A program made the position numbers and the translations under genes. A stretch of 5,017 nt of DNA, from the NCBI GenBank assembly GCA_026982585.1, contig JALSGW010000081.1, positions 1 through 5,017 on the forward strand. The letters run 5' to 3'. Shown here one piece after another: positions 1 to 5,017 of this stretch; within the stretch, counting starts at the first letter, position 1; each line of letters starts with the position of its first letter. The stretch comes from Alphaproteobacteria bacterium. Lineage in GTDB: Bacteria; Pseudomonadota; Alphaproteobacteria; Geminicoccales; Geminicoccaceae. The notes below the pieces were generated by a model. The model did no database searches and had not been told where the DNA came from. It saw only the letters and a program-made list of their open reading frames with translations.

Positions 1-91
1 CGGGATCGACGTCGAACACCACCCCGCGGAAGGGGAAGAAACGGTGTCGAACGATCTCGCCGATTCGGAACTTGGCCCGCCGCGCGCGCAT
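1..91 (-). CDS. hspQ: HspQ, heat shock protein / hemimethylated-DNA-binding (YccV-like) family, N-terminal fragment
   Basis: Only the first 30 codons are in the window; the rest lies beyond position 1. The reading begins MRARRAKFRIGEIVRHRFFP and continues with FRGVVFDVDP, which matches the start of the HspQ/YccV-like domain (KFxIGxxVRHxxxxxxGVVxDxDP). In E. coli HspQ is a small cytosolic heat-induced protein of about 105 residues that acts as a specificity-enhancing factor for the Lon protease and was first described as binding hemimethylated DNA. The ATG at 91..89 is chosen because the family motif starts a few residues later and a GAGAGG purine stretch at 96..101 sits at Shine-Dalgarno distance. 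It follows the oxidoreductase gene on the same strand after an 82-base gap that holds an inverted repeat and a possible promoter, so it may be transcribed separately. The identity rests on a short fragment, but the motif is distinctive. Confidence 0.85.
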   Translation of the reverse strand, partial: MRARRAKFRIGEIVRHRFFPFRGVVFDVDP

Positions 92-113
92 GTCGCCTCT
101 CAACAACCGATCG

Positions 114-156
114 GAGGGCGACCCGCTCTCACATCCGACCGGAGCGGGACACCCTC
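114..156 (-). repeat. 43-base interrupted inverted repeat (hairpin) between the oxidoreductase gene and hspQ
   Basis: On the plus strand GAGGG (114..118) pairs with CCCTC (152..156) and CCCGCTC (122..128) pairs with GAGCGGG (142..148). G120 and C150 also pair across the otherwise unpaired three-base gaps, and the loop is 13 bases (129..141). Twelve of the paired bases are perfect in the two arms. The hairpin begins 17 bases past the oxidoreductase stop and ends 22 bases before the hspQ ATG. No T-run follows it on either strand, so it is not a standard Rho-independent terminator. It could be a terminator without a U-tract, a structured hspQ leader, or a protein-binding operator. The structure is seen directly; the role is inference. 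Confidence 0.6.
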
Positions 157-164
157 TTCACCTC

Positions 165-193
165 AAGATAATGTCACCGCTCCGCGTTTTCGA
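165..193 (-). promoter_or_regulatory. Possible promoter for hspQ (weak match)
   Basis: Reading the minus strand, TCGAAA (193..188) is followed after 17 bases by TATCTT (170..165). Each hexamer matches the sigma-70 consensus at four of six positions. The same stretch partly resembles a heat-shock sigma-32 site (GTCGAAA, then a CATTAT element). This is the only AT-rich patch in the area. It overlaps the last codons and stop of the oxidoreductase gene. Initiation about seven bases downstream would put the inverted repeat at the very 5' end of the hspQ mRNA. The match is weak and unproven. Confidence 0.25.
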
Positions 194-1052
194 CGAGATG
201 GAGGATCAGGCTCGAGGTATCCAACCGCCCGCCGCCCCGATCCTGGATCAGCCGATAGAACTGGTCGACCAGCGCCGTCACCGGCAGACTCGCCCCGTTG
301 CGGCGCGCTTCCTGCAGCAGGATGTCGAGATCCTTGCGCATCCAGTCCACCGCAAAACCGAATGCGAACTCCCTGCGTACCATCGTATGCCAACGATGGT
401 CCATCTGCCAGCTCTGGGCCGCGCCTTTGGAGATGACCTCATAGACCCGGTCGGTGTCGAGCCCGGCTCGTTGGGCGAAGTGGATGGCCTCGGCGAGGGC
501 CTGGAGCAGTCCGGCGATGGCGATCTGGTTGACCATTTTGGTGAGCTGTCCCGAGCCGGTCGGTCCCATGTGCACCACCTGGCGGCCGTAGGCGCGAAGG
601 ATGGGTTCCGCGCGGGCGAAGTCCTCGGCCTGGCCGCCGCACATGATGGTGAGACGCCCCTCCTCGGCTCCCGACTGGCCGCCCGAGACCGGTGCGTCGA
701 CAAACCCAGCGCCGCGCTCCCGGCATGCTTGGGCGAGTTCGCGTGCCACCTCCGCCGAGGCGGTGGTGTGGTCCACGAACAGCGCCCCCGGCGCGAGGCC
801 GGCCAAAAGACCCTGCTCTCCGTAGCTGACCTCGCGCAGATCCTGGTCCCGGCCAACACAGGTGAAGACCAGCTCGGCGCCCTCGGCGGCCTTCCGCGGA
901 CTCTCCGCCACCTTGCCGCCGAAACGCTCCCGCCAGCGTTCGGCCTTCTCGCGGGTGCGGTTGAACACCGTCACCTGGTGGCCGGCCCGGGCCAGATGGC
1001 CGGCCATGGGAAAGCCCATCACGCCGAGACCGATGAAGGCGAGTTTGGCCAT
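174..1052 (-). CDS. NAD(P)-dependent oxidoreductase, 3-hydroxyisobutyrate / tartronate-semialdehyde (beta-hydroxyacid) dehydrogenase family
   Basis: The 292-residue protein has the full layout and usual length of the beta-hydroxyacid dehydrogenase family, cytosolic enzymes that interconvert beta-hydroxyacids and semialdehydes such as tartronate semialdehyde/glycerate or 3-hydroxyisobutyrate/methylmalonate semialdehyde. The N-terminal Rossmann fold shows GLGVMG at residues 8-13, and the NRT at 31-33 after the second strand favours NADPH over NADH. The substrate-binding signature DAPVSGG is at 119-125. The catalytic-lysine motif GSGQLTKMVNQ spans 166-176 with Lys172 and Asn175, and the conserved Lys240-Asp241 pair lies in the all-helical C-terminal half. 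Nothing looks truncated or frameshifted. The start is supported by GGAGG at 1059..1063, six bases before the ATG. The true substrate cannot be told: candidates are tartronate semialdehyde reductase (GarR/GlxR), 3-hydroxyisobutyrate dehydrogenase (MmsB) or a glyoxylate/succinic semialdehyde reductase. No pathway partner lies beside it to decide. The 200-base gap upstream suggests separate transcription from moaE. Confidence 0.9.
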   Translation of the reverse strand: MAKLAFIGLGVMGFPMAGHLARAGHQVTVFNRTREKAERWRERFGGKVAESPRKAAEGAELVFTCVGRDQDLREVSYGEQGLLAGLAPGALFVDHTTASAEVARELAQACRERGAGFVDAPVSGGQSGAEEGRLTIMCGGQAEDFARAEPILRAYGRQVVHMGPTGSGQLTKMVNQIAIAGLLQALAEAIHFAQRAGLDTDRVYEVISKGAAQSWQMDHRWHTMVRREFAFGFAVDWMRKDLDILLQEARRNGASLPVTALVDQFYRLIQDRGGGRLDTSSLILHLVENAER

Positions 1053-1252
1053 CCTGATCCTCCCTCAACCGGCAGGCGGGCATCGGCCGCCCTGGCACGC
1101 GCGCGCCGGTGCGAGACCGCGCCTCTGTCCCGGGACGGGCGCTCGTCGGCCCGGCGCCCCGGCGGAAGCGCTCCGCAAAGGACGTCGCCCGCGGCCGGGA
1201 CGGCCGTCGCGCCGTCCCCCGGGGCCGCGCCTGCGCCCCTCCATCCCCGCGA
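1053..1252. other. 200-base non-coding gap between moaE and the oxidoreductase gene, rich in GC palindromes
   Basis: No gene is supported here. Open frames cross it on both strands, but none resembles a protein or has a good ribosome binding site. It holds the Shine-Dalgarno of the oxidoreductase gene (GGGAGG, 1059..1064), an alternating CG run (1098..1106), the palindrome GTCCCGGGAC (1127..1136), and a hairpin-forming pair GGGACGG (1197..1203) / CCGTCCC (1212..1218) that contains a second palindrome, GACGGCCGTC (1199..1208). The last lies about 35 bases past the moaE stop and might end the upstream transcript, though no U-run follows. Short GC palindromes arise readily by chance at this composition. 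I found no convincing -35/-10 pair for the oxidoreductase gene, though its promoter would be expected here. Confidence 0.5.
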
Positions 1253-1714
1253 TCAGTCCGCCGCGGCCAAAACCCAGCGCGCCGCCGCCTCCTCGTCGCT
1301 CGCCCGCGCCTCCACCCAGCGCGCCCCTGCGGGGGTTTCCTCCATCTTCCAGAACGGTGCGCGGGTCTTGAGCCAATCGATGAGGAAGCTGCAGGCCGCG
1401 AGGGCGTCCTGGCGGTGGGCGGCGGCGGTTGCCACCAACACGATGGGTTCGCCGGGCAACATGCGCCCATAGCGGTGGATGACAAGGCTGTCCGCAAGCG
1501 GCCACCGGCGCCGCGCCTCGCTCTCGATCTCGGCGAGTTTGCGCTCGGTCATGCCCGGATAGTGTTCGAGGGTCATGGCCAGGATGGGGGTGGCGCCGTC
1601 GCGGTCCCGCACCCGGCCGACGAAGCTGGCCACACCCCCGGCACCGCCGCAGCGCGCGAGGAAGGCGGTGAGCTCGGCGCCCGGATCGAACGGCTCGGCT
1701 TGCACCCGGATCAT
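1253..1714 (-). CDS. moaE: Molybdopterin synthase catalytic subunit MoaE
   Basis: MoaE forms a heterotetramer with MoaD and inserts two sulfurs into cyclic pyranopterin monophosphate to make the molybdopterin dithiolene, the step before molybdenum insertion. The 153-residue length fits the family (about 150 in E. coli). Conserved blocks are all present: FVGRVRDRDG (31-40, with Arg36 matching the active-site Arg39 of E. coli), LEHYPGM (49-55), His100-Arg101, and LKTRAPFWKME (115-125), whose Lys116 and Lys123 match the catalytic Lys119 and Lys126 of E. coli; RWVEARASD follows at 132-140. The ATG is one base past the moaD stop (TGA-G-ATG), and a perfect GGAGGT inside the end of moaD supplies its ribosome binding site, so translation is very likely coupled, suiting a 1:1 complex. 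It is the last gene of the tight uvrC-pgsA-moaD-moaE run. All key residues are intact, so an active enzyme is expected. Confidence 0.97.
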   Translation of the reverse strand: MIRVQAEPFDPGAELTAFLARCGGAGGVASFVGRVRDRDGATPILAMTLEHYPGMTERKLAEIESEARRRWPLADSLVIHRYGRMLPGEPIVLVATAAAHRQDALAACSFLIDWLKTRAPFWKMEETPAGARWVEARASDEEAAARWVLAAAD

Positions 1715-1715
1715 C

Positions 1716-1967
1716 TCAACCTCCCGTCACCGGCGGGAAGAAGGCCACTTCGTCGTCGGGTCCCACCGGGGCGTCGGCATCGACATATTCCTGGTTGAGG
1801 GCGAAGCGCACCACCCCCGGCGTGCGCAGCACCTCCCCGAAGCGCGGATGACGCTCGCCGAGATAGCGGGCGAGTTCTCCCACGGTGCGCACGCCCTCGG
1901 GTAGCGGCAGCTCCTCCTCGGCCACCCCGGTGCGTTGACGCAGCCATGCGAAATAGCGGACCTTCAT
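1716..1967 (-). CDS. moaD: Molybdopterin synthase sulfur carrier subunit MoaD
   Basis: MoaD is the small ubiquitin-fold sulfur carrier of molybdopterin synthase. Its C-terminal Gly-Gly is adenylated by MoeB, converted to a thiocarboxylate, and inserted into the MoaE active site. The 83-residue protein has the expected length, opening MKVRYFAWLRQRTG and ending FFPPVTGG, with the essential diglycine at 82-83. The mid-region ALNQEYVDADAPVGPDDEVA (56-75) is the usual strand-and-turn segment before the tail. I chose the ATG at 1967..1965 because it gives the family N-terminus and overlaps the pgsA stop as ATGA, a coupling signal; the frame is open further upstream within pgsA, but that part is a shadow. 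The codons for the final diglycine (GGA GGT) double as the Shine-Dalgarno of moaE. Confidence 0.96.
   Translation of the reverse strand: MKVRYFAWLRQRTGVAEEELPLPEGVRTVGELARYLGERHPRFGEVLRTPGVVRFALNQEYVDADAPVGPDDEVAFFPPVTGG
1720..1725 (-). promoter_or_regulatory. Shine-Dalgarno of moaE embedded in the last codons of moaD
   Basis: The minus strand reads ACG GGA GGT TGA G ATG. The hexamer GGGAGG at 1725..1720 is followed by T, giving a perfect GGAGGT, and leaves five bases before the moaE ATG at 1714. The same bases encode the obligatory C-terminal Gly-Gly of MoaD, so one element serves both sulfur-carrier chemistry and translation of the partner subunit. A ribosome finishing moaD would be positioned to start moaE at once. 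Confidence 0.85.
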
Positions 1968-2578
1968 GCCTGGGCCTTCTCGAGCGCCGAGAGCTTGCCC
2001 TTGCCCGGCGGCTTGCCTTGGAGTCCCGGCTCGCGCCCGAACATGTGCCGCAGACCCGAACGCAAATAGCCGTAGCCGGTATAGAGGGTCAATGCGGCGG
2101 CGATCCACAAGCCCACCGAGCCGATCGCGGTCACCGGCACCCCGGCCGGCCCGGCATCGCCCACCAGCAGGAACCCGATGGCCGTCATCTGCACCGCCGT
2201 CTTCCATTTGGCGAGCGGGGTCACCGGCATGCCCACCGACACTTCGGCGAGATATTCGCGCAGGCCCGAGACCAGGATCTCGCGCAACACGATCACCACC
2301 GCCGGCAGCAACGGCGCCTGCTCGAATCCCACCAGCATCACCACGGTGGCCGCCACCAACAGCTTGTCCGCCACCGGATCCAGCCAGCGCCCGAAGGGGG
2401 AGTGCTGCTTCCAGCTGCGGGCCAGATAGCCGTCCACATAGTCGGTGGTGGCGGCGACCACGAACAACAGCGCCGTCACATAGCGCGCCCAGTCGCCTTC
2501 GACGTAGAAGAAACCGATGATCACCGGGACCAGCACCACCCGGCTCACGGTCAGGAGATTGGGCAGGGAGCTCACCAT
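1964..2578 (-). CDS. pgsA: CDP-diacylglycerol--glycerol-3-phosphate 3-phosphatidyltransferase (phosphatidylglycerophosphate synthase)
   Basis: PgsA is an inner-membrane enzyme that joins CDP-diacylglycerol and sn-glycerol 3-phosphate to give phosphatidylglycerophosphate and CMP, the committed step to phosphatidylglycerol and cardiolipin. The CDP-alcohol phosphatidyltransferase signature is complete: Asp46, Asp49-Gly50, Ala53-Arg54, Gly63, Asp67 and Asp71 fit DxxDGxxAR-x8-GxxxDxxxD, the metal- and CDP-binding site. Hydrophobic stretches at about 10-25, 33-45, 74-85, 90-104, 130-141 and 150-165 fit the multi-helix fold. The opening SLPNLLTVSRVVLVPVI is the standard family N-terminus. The C-terminal tail (about 180-204) is charged and probably cytoplasmic. 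The ATG lies 13 bases past the uvrC stop with only a weak GGATGGG purine stretch before it, and the 3' end overlaps moaD by four bases. The uvrC-pgsA pairing is widespread in proteobacteria. A length of 204 residues is slightly above E. coli PgsA (182). Confidence 0.96.
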   Translation of the reverse strand: MVSSLPNLLTVSRVVLVPVIIGFFYVEGDWARYVTALLFVVAATTDYVDGYLARSWKQHSPFGRWLDPVADKLLVAATVVMLVGFEQAPLLPAVVIVLREILVSGLREYLAEVSVGMPVTPLAKWKTAVQMTAIGFLLVGDAGPAGVPVTAIGSVGLWIAAALTLYTGYGYLRSGLRHMFGREPGLQGKPPGKGKLSALEKAQA

Positions 2579-2591
2579 CGACCCATCCGTC

Positions 2592-4487
2592 TCATGCGCC
2601 CTCGTGGAAGTATGCGTAGATGGTGCGGGCCACCGCGCGGCTGATCCCGGCCACCTGTTCCAGATCCTCCAAGCTCGCCTCCTCCACCGCGCGCGCGGAG
2701 CCGAAATGGAGCAACAGCGCGCGTTTGCGCTTGGCCCCCACGCCCGGGATGGCGTCCAGCACCGACCGTTCCACCCCCCGGCTGCGCCGGTTGCGGTGCG
2801 CCTGGACCACGAAACGGTGGGCCTCGTCGCGCAACCGCTGCAGAAAGTACAGAAGCGGATCCTGCCGGTCCAGGGTCACCGGTCGCGCCAGGGTGCTCGC
2901 GTAGAACCGTTCCGTCCCGGCGTTCCGCTCCGGCCCCTTGGCGATGGCGATCACCGGCAGATCCCCGAGGCCCAGCTCCGCCAGCACCCGGCGCGCCGCC
3001 TCGAGCTGTCCCGCCCCGCCGTCGATGAGCAGCAGATCGGGCAAGCCCGAGGGCCGGTCTTCGGGTTGTTCCCGCAACAGCCGGAGAAAGCGTCGCCGCA
3101 ACACCTCCCGCAACATGCCGTAGTCGTCGCCGGGGGCAAGGTCCGCGCTCTTGATCGTGAAGCTGCGATAGCTGCGGCGGGCGAAGCCCTCCGGCGTCGC
3201 CACCACCATCGCCCCCACGGCATCGCGGCCGAAGAGATGGCTGTTGTCGTAGATCTCGATCCGGCTCGGCACCCGCGGCAGGGCGAAGCGTTCGGCGAGC
3301 TGCTCCATCAGTTGGCGTTGCCGGTCCTCCTCCGCGAGCCGGCGGGCCAGCGCGGCGTGGGCGTTGTGCCGGGCCAGCTCCACGAGCCGCCTGCGCTCGC
3401 CGCGCACCGCCACCCGCAGCGCGATGCGACGTCCCGCCCGGCGCATGAGCGCCTCCTCGAGCAGCGACAGATCCGCCGGGCGATGGGAGAGCAGCACCAG
3501 GGGAGGCGGCGTGTGGCCGGCGTAGAACTGGGCCAGGAAGGCGGCGAGGATCTCGGGCGGCTGCGCCTCCCGCACATGGGCGGGAAAGTAGGCGCGGTTC
3601 CCATAGTTGCGGCCGTCGCGGTAGAAGAACACCTGCACGCAGGCCTGCCCGCCCTCCACCGCCAGCGCCACCACATCGGCGTCCTTCACCCGGCGGGTGT
3701 TGATCCCCTGGCGGCTCTGGACGTGGGCGAGCGCCTGGAGCCGGTCGCGCAGCACCGCCGCCCGCTCGAACTCCAGCGCCTCCGCCGCCTCCTGCATCTC
3801 CCGGGCGAGCCGGTCGCGGATGCGGGCCGAGCGGCCGGAAAGAAAGAGACGCACCTCCTGCACCAGCCGGTGGTACGCCTCTCGATCGATGCGCCCCACA
3901 CAGGGCGCCGAACAGCGTTTGATCTGATACTGCAGGCAGGGGCGGCTGCGGTGGGCGAACACGCTGTCGGGACAGGTGCGCAGCGGGAAGGCCTTGAGCA
4001 GGGCGTTCAGGGTCTCGTGCACCGCCCCGGCGGAGGCGAAGGGGCCGAAATATTCGAAACCGGCCTTCCGGGCCCCGCGGTACTTGCCGATGGAGGGAAA
4101 GGGATGGTTGAGGTCGAGGGCGATGTAGGGGAAGCTCTTGTCGTCCCGCAACACGATGTTGAACGGCGGGCGATGCCGCTTGATGAGGTTGGCCTCGAGC
4201 AGCAGCGCCTCGATGTCGCTGGCGGTGGTGGTGAACTCCATGGCGCGGGTGAGGGCCACCATGCGGCGCATCCGCGCCGCGAGACCCTCCGGCCTGGCGT
4301 AGGCAGCCACGCGTTTGCGCAGCGACTTGGCCTTGCCCACGTACAGCACCTCGCCCCGGGCGCCCAGCATGCGGTAGACCCCGGGCGCGTTCGGCAGGTG
4401 GGCGAGCTGGCGTTTGATGAGCTCCGCCCCGCGGAGCTGCGCACCACCCGATGCGGCCGGATCCTCGCTCGCCTTCGCCATCGCCAT
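2592..4487 (-). CDS. uvrC: Excinuclease ABC subunit C (UvrC)
   Basis: UvrC is the dual-incision nuclease of nucleotide excision repair. It binds the UvrB-DNA complex at a lesion and cuts first 3' and then 5' of it. With the start used here it has 631 residues. Domains in order: GIY-YIG nuclease for the 3' cut (about 33-112: GVY at 36-38, YVGKAKSLRKRV at 49-60, Glu98 in LLLEANLIK, Asn110); a cysteine cluster at Cys172, 184, 192 and 196, with the same 12-8-4 spacing as the Fe-S ligands of E. coli UvrC; a UVR domain that contacts UvrB (about 225-253); the RNase H-like nuclease for the 5' cut (Asp414 in IYDNSH, GDDYGM at 453-458, Asp489 in LIDGGAGQL, His557 in RDEAH); and a C-terminal double helix-hairpin-helix (about 577-627). 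RNAGTERFY (521-529) is of alphaproteobacterial type. The ATG at 4487..4485 shares a base with the upstream stop (TGATG). A GTG at 4511 and an ATG at 4481 are also in frame; the start is the only doubt. Confidence 0.97.
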   Translation of the reverse strand: MAMAKASEDPAASGGAQLRGAELIKRQLAHLPNAPGVYRMLGARGEVLYVGKAKSLRKRVAAYARPEGLAARMRRMVALTRAMEFTTTASDIEALLLEANLIKRHRPPFNIVLRDDKSFPYIALDLNHPFPSIGKYRGARKAGFEYFGPFASAGAVHETLNALLKAFPLRTCPDSVFAHRSRPCLQYQIKRCSAPCVGRIDREAYHRLVQEVRLFLSGRSARIRDRLAREMQEAAEALEFERAAVLRDRLQALAHVQSRQGINTRRVKDADVVALAVEGGQACVQVFFYRDGRNYGNRAYFPAHVREAQPPEILAAFLAQFYAGHTPPPLVLLSHRPADLSLLEEALMRRAGRRIALRVAVRGERRRLVELARHNAHAALARRLAEEDRQRQLMEQLAERFALPRVPSRIEIYDNSHLFGRDAVGAMVVATPEGFARRSYRSFTIKSADLAPGDDYGMLREVLRRRFLRLLREQPEDRPSGLPDLLLIDGGAGQLEAARRVLAELGLGDLPVIAIAKGPERNAGTERFYASTLARPVTLDRQDPLLYFLQRLRDEAHRFVVQAHRNRRSRGVERSVLDAIPGVGAKRKRALLLHFGSARAVEEASLEDLEQVAGISRAVARTIYAYFHEGA

Positions 4488-5017
4488 CAGTGCAGCACCA
4501 TCCCCTGCCACATGGCGGCCCGCCGAAGCGGCGCGCAGGCGGCGAGCAGCTCCAACACCCCCGTGCGCACCGGCCCAAGCAGCGGGTCGTCGCTCGAGAA
4601 AATGCGATTGAGGAGGTCGGTCATAAAGAGGCGGCGCCGCGCCGCACCCTCCCGCAGCTGGCGATAGCGGAGGAGCACATCGCTTCGCCCGGGATCCGAC
4701 GCGGCTTTGGGATCATGGGCGAGGAGGTCGAGCAACGCCCCCGCGTCGGCCACCGCGAGATTGAAGCCCTGGGCGTGAATGGGATGGAGGCCGTGGGCGG
4801 CGTCGCCGATCAGGAGCAGCCGGGGTTGGGCGAAACGAGCGGCGAGATGGGCGCCGAGCGGCCAGAGGGAGGGCCCCTGCAGCAGCCGGCTGCGGCCCAG
4901 CAGTCCCGCGCTCTCGCGGGCGAGTTCGGCGAGCAGCCGGGCGGGGCCGAGACGAAGGAGCTGCTCTGCCCTCCCCCGCTCCTCGACCCAGGTGACGCCG
5001 CTTCGATGGGAGGCGAG
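4487..5017 (-). CDS. UbiH/UbiF/Coq6-family FAD-dependent hydroxylase of ubiquinone biosynthesis, C-terminal fragment
   Basis: The last 176 residues of a flavoprotein monooxygenase are present; its N-terminal Rossmann part lies beyond 5017. The family hydroxylates the polyprenylated aromatic ring of ubiquinone precursors at the inner face of the membrane, using FAD, NAD(P)H and oxygen. The fragment opens with RSGVTWVEE, matching the family segment RSSxVWxE. It then has the second FAD/ribityl motif, LLLIGDAAHGLHPIHAQGFN (fragment residues 67-86), followed by an ADAGALLDLL helix. The later RLFMTDLLNRIFSSDDPLLGPVR (fragment residues about 128-150) is typical of the UbiH C-terminal region, as is an ending MWQGM. 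The stop overlaps the uvrC ATG as TGATG. UbiH, UbiF, UbiI, UbiL and UbiM are close relatives and the fragment does not decide between them, so no symbol is given. The more usual HPIAGQGxN is HPIHAQGFN here. Confidence 0.88.
   Translation of the reverse strand, partial: LASHRSGVTWVEERGRAEQLLRLGPARLLAELARESAGLLGRSRLLQGPSLWPLGAHLAARFAQPRLLLIGDAAHGLHPIHAQGFNLAVADAGALLDLLAHDPKAASDPGRSDVLLRYRQLREGAARRRLFMTDLLNRIFSSDDPLLGPVRTGVLELLAACAPLRRAAMWQGMVLH

Noticed and set aside
72..1472. A 466-codon open frame on the plus strand across the oxidoreductase gene, the gap and part of moaE
   Set aside because: It spans the ends of two well-supported minus-strand genes and a non-coding gap, with low-complexity composition and no family resemblance.
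439..1497. A 352-codon minus-strand frame bridging moaE and the oxidoreductase gene
   Set aside because: It is out of frame with both genes and repeats fragments of their sequence in a shifted frame. The true genes carry full motifs and good starts, so this is neither a fusion nor a frameshift product.
1065..1505. A small minus-strand open frame that could be read as a gene in the moaE-oxidoreductase gap
   Set aside because: Most of it overlaps moaE out of frame, and the remainder is Gly/Arg-rich with no recognisable fold or ribosome binding site.
1968..2207. An upstream extension of the moaD frame within pgsA
   Set aside because: It would add 80 residues with no match to MoaD, whose normal N-terminus is exactly MKVRYFAW. 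The ATG at 1967 also gives the ATGA overlap.
2517..4667. A 716-codon open frame on the plus strand opposite uvrC
   Set aside because: It lies antisense to a gene with complete UvrC motifs. Its translation is rich in His, Arg, Gly and Ala with no recognisable domain, as expected for a shadow frame in GC-rich DNA where stops are rare.
1..5017. Search for tRNA or rRNA genes, CRISPR repeats, insertion sequences, phage remnants, toxin-antitoxin or defence modules
   Set aside because: No direct repeats with regular spacing, no transposase or integrase motifs, no tRNA-like T-loop, and no break in composition was seen by eye. Nearly all sequence is accounted for by conserved housekeeping genes.

Overview
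This is a GC-rich chromosomal window from a proteobacterium, most likely an alphaproteobacterium. The evidence is the style of UvrC, PgsA, MoaD, MoaE and HspQ, and the tight order uvrC-pgsA-moaD-moaE, which from memory is typical of that class. The genus cannot be fixed from the sequence. All six recognisable genes lie on the minus strand, so the window reads from 5017 down to 1.

Layout in the direction of transcription: (1) the C-terminal 176 residues of a UbiH/UbiF/Coq6-type FAD hydroxylase of ubiquinone synthesis, cut by the window edge; (2) uvrC, complete, starting on a TGATG stop/start overlap; (3) pgsA, 13 bases after uvrC; (4) moaD, overlapping pgsA by ATGA; (5) moaE, one base after the moaD stop, with its Shine-Dalgarno formed by the Gly-Gly codons that end moaD. 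These five look like one transcription unit. There follows a 200-base non-coding gap with GC-rich palindromes, then (6) an NADP-type 3-hydroxyisobutyrate/tartronate-semialdehyde dehydrogenase-family oxidoreductase with its own strong ribosome binding site. A short 82-base gap carries a striking 43-base inverted repeat and leads to (7) the first 30 codons of hspQ, which runs off the window at position 1.

The unit joins unrelated housekeeping jobs: a respiratory quinone hydroxylase, the nucleotide excision repair nuclease, the first committed enzyme of phosphatidylglycerol synthesis, and the two subunits of molybdopterin synthase. Only MoaD and MoaE act together as one enzyme. I see no mobile element, CRISPR array, RNA gene, phage trace, toxin-antitoxin pair or defence system. 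The region looks like ordinary conserved core genome. The points worth a second look are small: the moaD/moaE coding-plus-SD overlap, the hspQ leader hairpin with a possible promoter, the uvrC start, and an unusual FAD-motif variant in the ubiquinone hydroxylase.
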